A stretch of DNA of 64,000 bases from Rhodanobacter denitrificans (GCA_003241385.1 QFPO01000005.1:186001-250000); one strand, 5' to 3'; shown: positions 1 through 9,144, counted from the first letter of the stretch. The notes: generated from the sequence alone by a model not told the origin. Program-made: numbers and translations.

Positions 1-295
1 AGGACGGGTTGAAGATCGCCGGCATCGCCGAGAACGCGGCATAGGCCGGCAGCTCCTTTTTGAGCTGCTGCGCATACGGCTCGAAGTGCGCGCAGTGCAC
101 GCAGGCGTAGCTGAACACCTCGAGCACTTCGATCTTGTCGCCGCTGCTGGTCGGCTGCGGCGGGTCGATCGGGAAGTAGTGCGTGCCCTCGACCCACTGG
201 GTCGGCGCGGCGGCCTTGGCGGGCGCCTTGTCGTCGGCGTGGCAGGCGGTCACGGCCAGCAGGCCGGTCAGCAGCAGGGTGATCGAACGCAGCAT
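1..295 (-). CDS. dsbA: DsbA-family thiol:disulfide oxidoreductase, probable lipoprotein (3' part missing)
   Basis: Periplasmic thioredoxin-fold oxidoreductase that introduces disulfides into exported proteins. The first 98 codons are present; the C-terminal part runs off the window edge. The N-terminus is a signal peptide ending in the lipobox-like VTAC (Cys18), so it may be membrane-anchored. A linker rich in Ala and Lys follows, then WVEGTHYF and the redox motif CVHC at about residues 70-73. It lies 49 bases downstream of a second DsbA on the same strand and probably shares its transcript. GAGG about 10 bases before the ATG is a modest ribosome site. The CVHC centre differs from the CPAC of the neighbour, suggesting different redox potentials. 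The family is clear; the lipoprotein status is inference. Confidence 0.88.
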   Translation of the reverse strand, partial: MLRSITLLLTGLLAVTACHADDKAPAKAAAPTQWVEGTHYFPIDPPQPTSSGDKIEVLEVFSYACVHCAHFEPYAQQLKKELPAYAAFSAMPAIFNPS

Positions 296-344
296 GCGGG
301 GAGGTCCTCGTTGAGCGGGAGATGGGCGGAAGCGCGGCGGCCGG

Positions 345-1019
345 TCAGCCGCCGGTCGTTTCCTTCTGCACCAGATACTGCACGACCGGGATGATGTTCT
401 CCCAGCTGCCGGCCGACAGGCCGGTGACGCGGTACTTGCCGTTGACGACGATGGTCGGCGTCGAGTCCACGCCGGTCGCCTTGATCCAGGCGTCGGCCCG
501 CTTCATGCTGGTGTTGATCGCGAACGAGTTGGCGGTCGCGACGAAGTCCTCGGCGCTGACGCCGAACTGCGAATAGAACTTGGCGGCGTCCTCGATCGTC
601 GGCTTGATCATGCGGCCGGTCGACGCGTCACGGATCGACAGCGGTCCGTTGCCCCACACCGCCGGGAACGTCGCGTTGTGCGCCTTGTCGACGATTCCGA
701 GCGCCTGCGCGGTGAAGAACGCGCGCTGGAACAGCGGCCAGGATTCGGCGGTGTTGAACGAGGCCGGCACGTAGCGCATCGCGGCGTTCGGCGGCAGCGC
801 GGCCTTGAGGCGGTCGGCGATCGGCGCGAAGCTGTTGCAGGCCGGGCAGCCGTACGAGAACACCTCGACGACGTCGATCTTGTCGCTGCCCGGCGTCGCC
901 TGCGGCGGCTCGATCACGAAGTAGTGCTTGCCGGCCTGCCACTGGCCCGGCGCGGGGGTCTGGGCCGATGCGGAGGCCGCGGCGACGCCGGCCAGCAGGA
1001 AAACGAGCGACTTCAGCAT
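345..1019 (-). CDS. dsbA: DsbA-family thiol:disulfide interchange protein
   Basis: 224-residue periplasmic dithiol oxidase. A cleavable Sec signal covers about residues 1-19 (ending ASASAQ). The active site is CPAC (Cys58/Cys61) inside FSYGCPAC, and the conserved cis-proline follows Thr187 in STPTIVVNGKY. Length matches the DsbA family. GGAG sits five bases before the ATG. It lies between cytochrome c4 upstream and a second dsbA downstream, all on the minus strand; a cytochrome c4 gene followed by dsbA is common in gammaproteobacteria, where DsbA helps keep the CXXCH cysteines of c-type cytochromes in order. No separate promoter is obvious in the 105-base gap to the cytochrome gene. Confidence 0.93.
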   Translation of the reverse strand: MLKSLVFLLAGVAAASASAQTPAPGQWQAGKHYFVIEPPQATPGSDKIDVVEVFSYGCPACNSFAPIADRLKAALPPNAAMRYVPASFNTAESWPLFQRAFFTAQALGIVDKAHNATFPAVWGNGPLSIRDASTGRMIKPTIEDAAKFYSQFGVSAEDFVATANSFAINTSMKRADAWIKATGVDSTPTIVVNGKYRVTGLSAGSWENIIPVVQYLVQKETTGG

Positions 1020-1124
1020 GGAGACTCCGTATGAGGACGTGCGCGTGGAACGATGCGGGCCGGCCCGCCGCTCCGGGACGGGTCCGTAGAGAGCCCCGAT
1101 CGCGGCGAAGGTTCCCGCGGGAAA

Positions 1125-1790
1125 TTACTTCGCGGCGGTCTCGGCCTGGGCCGCCGCGGTGTGCAGACCCTCGACGTACGACGATACCGCGGCGATGTCC
1201 TGCTCGGTCAGGCGCTCGGCGATCGTCTGCATGACCTGCGCGTGGGCGTCGTCGATCGCACCGCTGCCGTCCTTCCAGCCCTTCAGGCGCGCGCTGACGT
1301 AGTCGGCCCACTGGCCGCTGAGCTGCGGATAGCCGGTTCCGGCCATGCCGCGGCCGCTCGGACCGTGGCAGGCCATGCAGGCCGGCACGCCGGTCTTGGC
1401 GTCGCCGGCGCGGTAGAGCGTGCTGCCGCGCGCCAGCAGCGCGTCGTCGGCGACGCCCGGCAGCGAGGTCTTGGTCGCGAAGAACGCACCCAGATCGTGC
1501 ATGTCCTGGGTCGACAGCGGCGCCGCGAACGGCATCATGATCGGATTGTTGCGCTTGCCGCTCTTGAACAGCTCGAGCTGGTGCGCGATGTAGGCCTCGT
1601 TCTGGCCGGCGAGCTTCGGGTACATCTTGTCGGCGGCGTTGCCGTCCATGCCGTGGCAGGCGCCGCAGACCGCGGCCTTGGCCTCACCGGCCTTGGCGTC
1701 GCCGAGAATGGGCTTGGGCGCATCGCCGGCGGCGTGCGCGGCGCCGGCACCGACCAGCAGCGCGAGGGACAGGATTCGCCGAACACTCAT
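1125..1790 (-). CDS. Cytochrome c4 (dihaem periplasmic cytochrome)
   Basis: 221-residue exported dihaem cytochrome that carries electrons in the periplasm, typically to terminal oxidases. Residues 1-20 form a Sec signal (ending GAAHA). Two class I cytochrome domains follow, with haem-binding CGACH at 42-46 and CMACH at 138-142, and candidate axial methionines in IMMPFA and near the end of the second domain. The ATG was chosen because the signal peptide starts there and a promoter with good -35 and -10 elements lies about 110 bases upstream. It is the first gene of a probable operon with two dsbA genes. Confidence 0.93.
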   Translation of the reverse strand: MSVRRILSLALLVGAGAAHAAGDAPKPILGDAKAGEAKAAVCGACHGMDGNAADKMYPKLAGQNEAYIAHQLELFKSGKRNNPIMMPFAAPLSTQDMHDLGAFFATKTSLPGVADDALLARGSTLYRAGDAKTGVPACMACHGPSGRGMAGTGYPQLSGQWADYVSARLKGWKDGSGAIDDAHAQVMQTIAERLTEQDIAAVSSYVEGLHTAAAQAETAAK

Positions 1791-1899
1791 ACGGGCACTC
1801 CGAAAAACGGGTTGGATATCCACGACGGCTGCCGACAGGTGGCGTCTGGGGACCTGGAGCGCGTCGGTGACGCGCTCGCGCTCTCGGCGAAACCGCAGG

Positions 1900-1928
1900 A
1901 TTATCCCAGTGCGCCCAAAGACGGTCAA
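1900..1928 (-). promoter_or_regulatory. Sigma-70-type promoter for cytochrome c4
   Basis: On the minus strand TTGACC (1928-1923) and GATAAT (1905-1900) are separated by exactly 17 bases, upstream of the cytochrome c4 ATG at 1790. This leaves a leader of about 100 bases. It is one of the few places in this GC-rich window with both hexamers recognisable. Confidence 0.6.
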
Positions 1929-1966
1929 ACCGCCGCCGCGGCGCGCAGTGTCGCAGCGGCCGGCCG

Positions 1967-3376
1967 TCAGGCCGCTTCGAAGCCGCTGCGGAAGATCGGG
2001 TCCTGGCCGCCGCCGTAGTCGGGCGGCAGATCGGTGCCCTGGAAGATGCCGAGCGGCGAGTAGCCGCCGTAGCCCGGGAAGATGTGGCCCAGCCGCGGAT
2101 TGGCCAGGCGCCGGATCAGCGCCTCGGACAGCACGCGGCGGAAGTCGGTCGTGACCATGACGTCCTCGCCCTCGAACAGCGCCTGGTCGGACAGGCCCGC
2201 GAACACGTCCAGGCCGTAGACGCGGCCGCCGTTCACCGAGCCGCCGAGCGCCATCATCATGTTGCCGTAGCCGTGGTCGGTGCCGTCGCTGCCGTTCTGG
2301 CGCATGCGGCGGCCGAACTCGCTCATCACGATGATGCTGGTGCGGCTGGTGTAGTTGGCGGCGCCGGCGCCGTCCAGATCGGTGTAGAAAGCGGCCAGTC
2401 CGCGCGCGAGCGATTCGACCGTGTTGCCGAACGGATCGTAGCCGGAGGTCGGCACGCCCTGGCCGTTGTGGGTGTCCCAGCCGCCGAGGTCGATCGCCGC
2501 GACGCGCAGGCCGAGGTCGGCCTTGAGGATCTGCGCGATCATCTTGAGCTGGTTGCCGAAGCTGTCGGTCGGATAGCTCGCGCCGTTGCCGGGTGCGTAC
2601 GCGCCGAAGTTCATCGGACGGATGATCGACAGCGCGTCGAAGGTCTGGCGCGCGGCCGCCTCCAGCGCGGAATCGCCGGCCCACAGGTCCGGCAGCACCT
2701 CGACCAGACCGCGGAAGCCGGCCGGCGCGTTGATGTTGCCGTTGTCGTCGCGGTAGCGGTCGCGCGAGTTCCACGGCCAGGCCGAGCTGTCGATGCGGAA
2801 ATCGTTGCCGTTGCCCATCGTGATCGCCTCGGTGCTGGCGATCAGGCTCGAGGCGGTGATGCTGCCGGCCGACAGCGCCGGAATCGTGATGTTGGCCGGC
2901 AGGTTCGCGCTGGTCAGGTAACGCGTCAGCCAGCCGGTCGCCGAGCCGGTGCTGCCCGGCGTGCCGTACTCCATCGTCTGCTGCGCGTCGAAGTGGCTGC
3001 GCGTGACCGGTGACGGCATGCCGGCGCCGAGCACGACCGCGAGCTTGTTGGCCTGGTATAGCCCGTGCAGCGCCGAGGCGCGCGGATGCAGACCCCAGCC
3101 GCTGCCGGAGTTGGCCAGGCCGAGCGCGGCGCCGCTGCCGCTGACCGGCACGGTCAGGTCCGGCCGCGCGATCTCGTAGTAGGCGCGGTCGTTGCCGCCG
3201 GTCGGCGGCACCAGGCTCAGGCCGTCGCAGCCGCCGCGCAGGAACACGACGATCAGCGTGTCGTAGGCGTTGGATTCGGGCGCGGCGAACGCCAGGCGCG
3301 CGCCCGGCACCAGGCCGGCGGTCAGTGCGCCGGCGCCGCACAGTTTGAGGAAGTCGCGACGATCGAACGATCCCAT
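1967..3376 (-). CDS. DUF1501 family exported protein
   Basis: 469 residues. The N-terminus carries a Tat-type signal (RRDFLKLCGAGALTAG, twin Arg at 6-7) ending near FAAPES. DUF1501 proteins belong to the sulfatase/alkaline-phosphatase-like fold; features visible here are VVFLRGGCDGLSLVPP, DLGGWDTHNGQG and IIVMSEFGRRMRQNG, followed by TDHGYGNMM. The molecular function is not known. It starts five bases after the stop of a DUF1800 gene, the usual partner, so the two are cotranscribed and probably act together outside the inner membrane. The C-terminus ends in GQDPIFRSGFEAA after a Gly-rich stretch, which looks like an added tail rather than part of the fold. Confidence 0.9.
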   Translation of the reverse strand: MGSFDRRDFLKLCGAGALTAGLVPGARLAFAAPESNAYDTLIVVFLRGGCDGLSLVPPTGGNDRAYYEIARPDLTVPVSGSGAALGLANSGSGWGLHPRASALHGLYQANKLAVVLGAGMPSPVTRSHFDAQQTMEYGTPGSTGSATGWLTRYLTSANLPANITIPALSAGSITASSLIASTEAITMGNGNDFRIDSSAWPWNSRDRYRDDNGNINAPAGFRGLVEVLPDLWAGDSALEAAARQTFDALSIIRPMNFGAYAPGNGASYPTDSFGNQLKMIAQILKADLGLRVAAIDLGGWDTHNGQGVPTSGYDPFGNTVESLARGLAAFYTDLDGAGAANYTSRTSIIVMSEFGRRMRQNGSDGTDHGYGNMMMALGGSVNGGRVYGLDVFAGLSDQALFEGEDVMVTTDFRRVLSEALIRRLANPRLGHIFPGYGGYSPLGIFQGTDLPPDYGGGQDPIFRSGFEAA

Positions 3377-3381
3377 GGCGG

Positions 3382-5178
3382 TCACCGGCGGAAGTAGTCG
3401 GGGCTCATCAGCAGCATGCCGACGGCGGTGCGCAGCCGCTGCTGCGTGTAGTGGCGCGCGAGGTTGCCGGTGTTCCAGACGTCCTCGTCGAGGTTGATCG
3501 GCGCGCTCGCCGCGGCGTTCTGCTGCAGGAACGCGGTCGCGACCGACACCGTCGGCTCGGGCTGGTAGCCGAGCAGGCGCGTCGCCCAGTAGCCGATGAT
3601 CGCCGGCGCGGTGCGCGCGGCCGCATCGGGGATCGCCGCGCGCGTCTGCGCGAGGATGTCGGCGACGAACGCCGAGCTGCCGTCGTTGTCGACGCGCATC
3701 TCCGGCACCCAGGCCAGCAGTTTCAGCGTCATCGCCAGCGAGCCGGTGCTGGCCCAGGCGGTCTGCCGGTCCGGATAGCCGTTCGGCGGACTCCACGCGA
3801 ACGAGCGGTGGCCGGCCTGCTGCAGATGCGAGACCAGGCGCTCGGTCGTGGTCCAGGCGCTCGTGTTGTCGGGCCGCGGCGTGAAGTTGGCGCCGAGGCC
3901 GCGCAGCGCGCTCATCGTGACCTCGAACGGGCGGCGCATGCCGGTGCCCCAGCTGGTCTTGAACTCGGCGCTCAGCAGGATCGTGCGCAGCATTCGCGCG
4001 ATCTGGTCCGGCGCGGCGATGTGCGTGTTGAACTGCACCGCGACCGCGTCGACCAGCGCCTGCGACGGCGTGTCGCCGACGAAGCGCCGGCACAGCTTGC
4101 GCGCGACGAAGCGCGCCGTGCCCGGATGCGCGACCAGGCGGTCGAACACCATGCGCCCGTCCTGCATCGCCGGCTGGTTGGCCGGCAGATACTCGCCGAG
4201 GAAGATCTTGTTGCGGCGGTCGTGCCAGTCCGAGCGGTAGACGAAGGTGCCGTCGTTGTCGCCCGGGTACTGCCAGTGGCCGTTCTTGATCGTCCAGCCG
4301 GTCAGCGCGCCGGCGGCCTCGTAGACGTCGTTGTCGACGTAGCCGGCCGGCATCGAGTCCGGGCAGTGGATCAGCGAGTCCAGGCACTCCACCGAGAACG
4401 GATCGCCCGGGCCGAAGTAGTTGGCGACGCCGAGCGTGTGCAGCTCGATCAGCTCGCGCGCGTAGTTCTCGTTGAAGTCCGCGCCGCGGCTGGCGTAGTT
4501 GTCGAGGTAGAACTGCATCGCCGTGGACGTGGCGACCTGTTCGAGCATGCTGCGGAAGTTGCCGAAAGCATTGGGCCGGATCACGTCGCGGTCGTAGTGC
4601 GTGAAGATCGGGCCGATGTCGTATTCCCAGCCGAACACGCTGAAGTGGTCGTGCCAGAAGTTGACGACGCGCTCGAACAGCTGACGCTTGCTGTAGATCG
4701 CGCGGATCATCGTCGCGCATTCGGTCTCGGCGACCGGCAGCATGCGGTTGAAGTAGTTGGCGCCGTCGCCGTAGTGCTGTGCCCACAGCTGCTGCAGCGT
4801 CTTGCCGAGCGTCGAGAAGCCGGCCGCGCCGATCCGAGCGTCGCAGTCGGCGTCGGCGATCGAGGCCGGCGCCAGCTGGCGCTCGACCCAGGCCTCCCAT
4901 TTCGCGTCGACGGTCGCGCCCGGCAGCTGCAGCAGGTCGTAGTCCTCCGGCGTGCTGAAGCCGAACGTGGCCTTCTGCAGCCAGCCGATGCGGTCCGGCG
5001 CGATCGGGAACGCGGCCGGCATGTCGGCCGCGGCGGCCGGGTCTTCGGCGACGGCGAGCGGCGCCTTGCCGGGACGGCGCATCGAGACGGCGGGCGTGGC
5101 GCCGACCGCGCCGGTCAGTCCGGCGAAGAGGCGGCGGCGGAAAGCGGCGGCGGACAGGCCAGCGCTGGCGGGTTCCAT
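3382..5178 (-). CDS. DUF1800 family protein
   Basis: 598 residues, partner of the DUF1501 protein just downstream. The N-terminus has an RRRLFAGLTG stretch that could be a Tat signal. Family-typical segments are LQKATFGFS, VVNFWHDHFSV, NYARELIELHTLGV, ALTGWTI and a C-terminal LLMSPDYFRR. DUF1800 proteins are of unknown function and almost always occur with DUF1501. The start was placed at 5178 because GAGGAA lies about six bases before this ATG and the signal-like segment begins here; the frame stays open further upstream without support. No independent promoter was recognised. Confidence 0.9.
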   Translation of the reverse strand: MEPASAGLSAAAFRRRLFAGLTGAVGATPAVSMRRPGKAPLAVAEDPAAAADMPAAFPIAPDRIGWLQKATFGFSTPEDYDLLQLPGATVDAKWEAWVERQLAPASIADADCDARIGAAGFSTLGKTLQQLWAQHYGDGANYFNRMLPVAETECATMIRAIYSKRQLFERVVNFWHDHFSVFGWEYDIGPIFTHYDRDVIRPNAFGNFRSMLEQVATSTAMQFYLDNYASRGADFNENYARELIELHTLGVANYFGPGDPFSVECLDSLIHCPDSMPAGYVDNDVYEAAGALTGWTIKNGHWQYPGDNDGTFVYRSDWHDRRNKIFLGEYLPANQPAMQDGRMVFDRLVAHPGTARFVARKLCRRFVGDTPSQALVDAVAVQFNTHIAAPDQIARMLRTILLSAEFKTSWGTGMRRPFEVTMSALRGLGANFTPRPDNTSAWTTTERLVSHLQQAGHRSFAWSPPNGYPDRQTAWASTGSLAMTLKLLAWVPEMRVDNDGSSAFVADILAQTRAAIPDAAARTAPAIIGYWATRLLGYQPEPTVSVATAFLQQNAAASAPINLDEDVWNTGNLARHYTQQRLRTAVGMLLMSPDYFRR

Positions 5179-5337
5179 GAAGCATTCCTCGCGGCGGCGG
5201 GGGAGGTCGTCGCCGCCGACGTGCGGCGACGATCGCGAGCATACCCAAGTGCTGCGCCGCAAACGTGACCGCGCGCGCGCTTTGTTCGACGCATGCCGCG
5301 CCGCCGCATCGGACCGCGGCGGCGCCACGATTTTGTG

Positions 5338-5343
5338 TACGAT
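5338..5343 (+). promoter_or_regulatory. Candidate -10 element for the TPR kinase gene
   Basis: TACGAT in a locally AT-rich spot (ATTTTGTGTACGATG) 23 bases before the chosen kinase ATG. No good -35 is visible. If it is used, the transcript begins near 5350 and excludes the alternative ATG at 5342. Confidence 0.35.
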
Positions 5344-5365
5344 GCCGCCGTGGCAGGGGGGCGTC

Positions 5366-8137
5366 ATGCAGGGGCCGGTCGACGACAGCGAGCTGGAGAC
5401 ACTGGGCCTGCCCGGTGCGCGCCCGGGTGAGGACGGCTCGGACTTCCTGCAGCCGGGCATGCGCGTGGGCCGCTACCGGATCGAGGCGCTGCTCGGCCAT
5501 GGCGGCATGGGCGCGGTCTATCGCGCCGGACAGATCGAACCGGTCCGCCGTACCGTCGCGCTGAAGCTGCTGCGCGGCACGCACCTGGACACGCTGCAGC
5601 GCGCTTACTTCGAGGTCGAGCGGCAGATGCTGGCGCAGATGCAGCATCCGGCAATCGCGCAGATCTTCGACGCCGGCACCACCGAGGCCGGCGCGCCGTA
5701 CTTCGCGATGGAGTACATCGAGGGCCTGCCGATCGCCCGCTACTGCGAGCGGCACGGCCTGTCGCTCGATGCGCGCATCGCGCTGTTCGCGCAGGTCTGC
5801 GACGGCGTCCAGCACGCGCATTCGCGCGGCATCGTCCATCGCGACCTGAAGCCCGACAACATCCTGGTGACCGAGGTCGACGGCCGCGCGATGCCCAAGA
5901 TCATCGACTTCGGCATCGCCACCGCCGCGACGCGGCTGTTCGCCGACGGCAGCGGCGGTGTCGAGATCGCCGGCACGCCGACCTACATGAGTCCGGAGCA
6001 GTCCGGCTTCTCGCAGTTCTTGGTCGACGCGCGCAGCGACGTCTACTCGCTCGGCGTGATCCTGTTCGAGCTGCTGACCGGTGCGCGCCCGGCCGCGGGC
6101 AGCCGGACGCGCGGCCTCGCCGCCGACGGCACCGAGCGCACGACGCTGCGCGCGCCGTCGCAGGCGCTGGAGGAGGCCGGCGGCCGGCGCCTGGCCGACG
6201 TCGCGCGCGCCCGCGGCCTGCGGCCCGGCCGTCTGCGTGCGCTGCTGCGCGCCGAGCTCGATTTCGTCGTCGCCAAGGCGGTGCGCCACGATCCGGCCGA
6301 GCGCTATGCCTCGGCCGGCGAACTGGCCGAGGAACTGCGCCGCTACCTCGCGCAGCGCCCGCTGATCGCGGTCGGCGACCGGCCCGGCTATGCGGCCGGC
6401 AAGTTCCTGCGCCGCCATCGCCTCGGGTTCGCGGCGGCGAGCGCGGTGCTGGCCGCGATCGTGCTCGGCCTGGTGTTTTCGCTGTACGGCCTGCTGCAGG
6501 CGCGCACGCAGCGCACGGTCGCCGAGGCGCGCCAGCGCGAGCTCGAGCAGGTCGCCGCTTTCCAGCAGTCGATGCTGGCCGGCATCGACGTCGAGGCGAT
6601 GGGCGAGGCGATGCTCGAGCGCCAGCGCGCCCAGGTCGCCCAATCCGGGGACGCCCGGTTGTCGGATGCGTTCGAGCGCGTGTCCGGCGTGCTCAACGGT
6701 GCCGACGTGGCGCGCGACGTGCTCGACCGTCAGCTGCTGGCGCGTGCGCGCGCCGCGGTCGCGCGCGATTTCGCCGACCAGCCGGTGCTCGCGGCCGATC
6801 TGGACAGCGCGGTCGCCGAGGTCTACGAGGCGATCGGCCTGTTCGCGCAGTCCGAGGACGCGGCGCGCAGCGCGTTGACGCTGCGCCGCGCGCAGTTCGG
6901 CGAAGACGACCGGCGCACCTGGGCCGCCGCGGCCGAGCTCGGCCGTGCGCTCAATCGCCAGGGCAAGCAGGACGAGGCCTTGTCGGTGCTGCAGCCGGCC
7001 TGGGACGTCGCCGGCCGCACGCCGGCCGGCCCGACCGAGCGGCTCGAGGTCGGGATCGAGCTGGCGCAGACCCATTCGGACCGCGGCGAGCTCGCCGCCG
7101 CGCGCGCGTTGCAGCAGCGGCTGCTCGACGAGACCGCGAACGTCGAAGGCACCGACCCGGACCGCGTGCTGACGCTGCGCGGCAATCTCGGCATCACGCT
7201 GGCGCGGCTCGGCGAGGGCGCCGCGGCGCTGGACGAGTTCGAGCAGGTCTACGAGGCGCGCCGGCAGGCCGACCCGGAGAGCGAGGGCACGCTCTCGGCG
7301 ATGACCAATCTGTCGGCGGCGCGCGCGATGAACGGCGACTTCGAGGGCGCCCTGGCGCTGCAGCGCGCGTCCTACGCGATCCGCCTGCGCACTGCCGGCG
7401 CCGAGCATCCGGCGACGTTGAACGACCTCAGCAACATCGCCTCGTCGCTGATCGACCTGGGCCGTTTCGACGAGGCGCGCCCGCTGCTCGAACAGGTCAT
7501 CGACGCGCGCCGCCGCGTGCTCGGCCCGGAACATTTCCAGACGCTGCGCTCGACGCAGAATCTCGCCGCGATGCTCGACCGCAGCGGCCACGGCGCCGAC
7601 GCGGTCGAGCTGCAGCGCCAGGTGCTCGAGGCCCGGCGCCGCACGCTCGGCGCCGAGCATCCGGACACGCTGAAGTCCGAGGACGTCTACTGCTCGATCC
7701 TCAAGAACATCGAGCGGATCGCCGAGGCGCGCGCCTGCGCCGCGCGCGTCTACGCGGCGCGGCAGCGCCTGCTCGGCAACGCTCATCCCGACACGCTGCG
7801 CAGCGCCGCGCTGTTGGCCGAGGTGGAGCGCCTCGACGGCGACGCCGCGGCCGCGATCGGCGTGCTCGATCCGCTGCTGACCGAGCTGCGCGCCGCGCGC
7901 GGCGACGCCGATCCGGAGGTCTTGTTCCTGGCCGCGCGGCTGTACGCGCTGCGTCGGTCCGAAGGCGACCTCGCCGGCGCCGCTCCGCTGCGCCAGGCGC
8001 TGCTCGATCCGCTGCTGGCGCGCGATGCGGCCGGCCTGCCGGCGTCGCTGCGGCGCGCGCGCAAGGCCGCCGAGGAGGCGGTTCAGGACGCGCCGACGAT
8101 CCGCGGCTCGGGTTCGAGCACGACGCCGAAGCGCTGA
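5366..8137 (+). CDS. Transmembrane Ser/Thr protein kinase with TPR sensor tail
   Basis: 923 residues. An N-terminal Hanks-type kinase domain (about 37-335) faces the cytoplasm: glycine loop LGHGGMGAVY (43-52), Lys67 in VALKLLRG, catalytic HRDLKPDN with Asp160, DFG at 181-183, and the activation-loop motif GTPTYMSPEQ. All key residues are present, so it should be active. One membrane helix (about 354-377) leads to a periplasmic C-terminal half with repeated TPR-like helices (recurring AEHPATL, GPEHFQTL and GAEHPDTL pairs), probably for protein binding. The start at 5366 follows AGGGGGG at five bases and a -10-like TACGAT. The last 18 codons overlap the convergent murB end. Substrates are unknown. 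Confidence 0.92.
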   Translation: MQGPVDDSELETLGLPGARPGEDGSDFLQPGMRVGRYRIEALLGHGGMGAVYRAGQIEPVRRTVALKLLRGTHLDTLQRAYFEVERQMLAQMQHPAIAQIFDAGTTEAGAPYFAMEYIEGLPIARYCERHGLSLDARIALFAQVCDGVQHAHSRGIVHRDLKPDNILVTEVDGRAMPKIIDFGIATAATRLFADGSGGVEIAGTPTYMSPEQSGFSQFLVDARSDVYSLGVILFELLTGARPAAGSRTRGLAADGTERTTLRAPSQALEEAGGRRLADVARARGLRPGRLRALLRAELDFVVAKAVRHDPAERYASAGELAEELRRYLAQRPLIAVGDRPGYAAGKFLRRHRLGFAAASAVLAAIVLGLVFSLYGLLQARTQRTVAEARQRELEQVAAFQQSMLAGIDVEAMGEAMLERQRAQVAQSGDARLSDAFERVSGVLNGADVARDVLDRQLLARARAAVARDFADQPVLAADLDSAVAEVYEAIGLFAQSEDAARSALTLRRAQFGEDDRRTWAAAAELGRALNRQGKQDEALSVLQPAWDVAGRTPAGPTERLEVGIELAQTHSDRGELAAARALQQRLLDETANVEGTDPDRVLTLRGNLGITLARLGEGAAALDEFEQVYEARRQADPESEGTLSAMTNLSAARAMNGDFEGALALQRASYAIRLRTAGAEHPATLNDLSNIASSLIDLGRFDEARPLLEQVIDARRRVLGPEHFQTLRSTQNLAAMLDRSGHGADAVELQRQVLEARRRTLGAEHPDTLKSEDVYCSILKNIERIAEARACAARVYAARQRLLGNAHPDTLRSAALLAEVERLDGDAAAAIGVLDPLLTELRAARGDADPEVLFLAARLYALRRSEGDLAGAAPLRQALLDPLLARDAAGLPASLRRARKAAEEAVQDAPTIRGSGSSTTPKR

Positions 8138-9144
8138 GCGACGGTCTCGACGATGCGCCGCGCCAGCGCCAGCAGCTCGGCGCCGCTGGCGCGGCCGTGA
8201 TTGACCAGGACCAGCGCATGCTCGGCCGAGACACCGGCATCACCTTCGCGCAAACCCTTGAAGCCGCAGCGCTCGATCAGCCAGGCGGCCGCGAGCTTGA
8301 CCGCGCCGTCGCCGGTCGGCCAGGCCGGCAGATCCGGGTGCTCGCGACGCAGAGCCTCGGCCGCGGCCATCGTGACGACCGGATTCTTGAAGAAGCTGCC
8401 GGCGTTGCCGACCAGCGCCGGGTTCGGCAGCTTGCGCGTGCGGATCCGCGCGATCGCCTCGGCCAGGCGCGCCGGCGTCGGCGTGTCGACGCCGAGCGCG
8501 GCCAGTTCCTCGGCGATGCCGGCATAGCCGGTGCGCAGCGGCCGCTCGCGCGGCAGGGCGAGCTCGATCGCGGTGATCACGTAGCGGTCGGGCGCGCGCT
8601 TGAACGCCGAGTCGCGATAACCGAACGCGCACTGCGCCCGGTCCAGCCGCAGGATGCGGCCTGCGTGCCGGTCGTAGGCCTCGACGGTCTCGACGAACTC
8701 GCCGATCTCGGTGCCGTAGGCGCCGATGTTCTGGATCGGCGAGGCGCCGGCCAGGCCCGGGATCAGCACCAGGTTCTCGAGCCCGGCCAGACCCTTGGCC
8801 AGCGACCAGGACACCACGTCGTTCCAGGCTTCGCCGGCCTCGGCGCGGATCAGAGCCCCGTCGCCGCGATCCTCGAGGATCGCGATGCCGCGTGTCGCCA
8901 TCGACAGCACGATGCCGGGCCAGTCGCCGGCGAACAGGATGTTGCTGCCGGCGCCGAGCACCAGCAGCGGCAGGTGGCCGAGCGCCGGCAGCGCGAACAG
9001 CTCGGCCAGCGCCTCGGGCCTGCGCACGTCGATCAGCAGTTCGGCGCGCGCGGCGACCTGCAGCGTGTTGCGGCCGCGCAGCGAGGCGTTCTCGACGATC
9101 GTGTAGCCGGGGTGCTCGACGATCGCGGTCGGGCGATCGCTCAC
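8083..9144 (-). CDS. murB: UDP-N-acetylenolpyruvoylglucosamine reductase MurB
   Basis: 353-residue cytoplasmic flavoenzyme that reduces UDP-GlcNAc-enolpyruvate to UDP-MurNAc in peptidoglycan synthesis. An FAD-binding domain (VLGAGSNILFAGDWPG, GLENLVLIPGLAGASPIQNIGAYG) is followed by the type I MurB C-terminal domain with catalytic Ser in NAGSFFKNP and the terminal LEPEPRIVG. There is no in-frame ATG near the family N-terminus; the start is the GTG at 9144, whose GTGA overlaps the pyrD stop, implying translational coupling. The 3' end overlaps the convergent kinase gene by 55 bases. Confidence 0.94.
   Translation of the reverse strand: MSDRPTAIVEHPGYTIVENASLRGRNTLQVAARAELLIDVRRPEALAELFALPALGHLPLLVLGAGSNILFAGDWPGIVLSMATRGIAILEDRGDGALIRAEAGEAWNDVVSWSLAKGLAGLENLVLIPGLAGASPIQNIGAYGTEIGEFVETVEAYDRHAGRILRLDRAQCAFGYRDSAFKRAPDRYVITAIELALPRERPLRTGYAGIAEELAALGVDTPTPARLAEAIARIRTRKLPNPALVGNAGSFFKNPVVTMAAAEALRREHPDLPAWPTGDGAVKLAAAWLIERCGFKGLREGDAGVSAEHALVLVNHGRASGAELLALARRIVETVAQRFGVVLEPEPRIVGAS

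Noticed and set aside
4952..5365. Upstream extension of the first TPR kinase
   Set aside because: The extra residues overlap the divergent DUF1800 start, have no domain, and a ribosome site and -10 element support the ATG at 5366.
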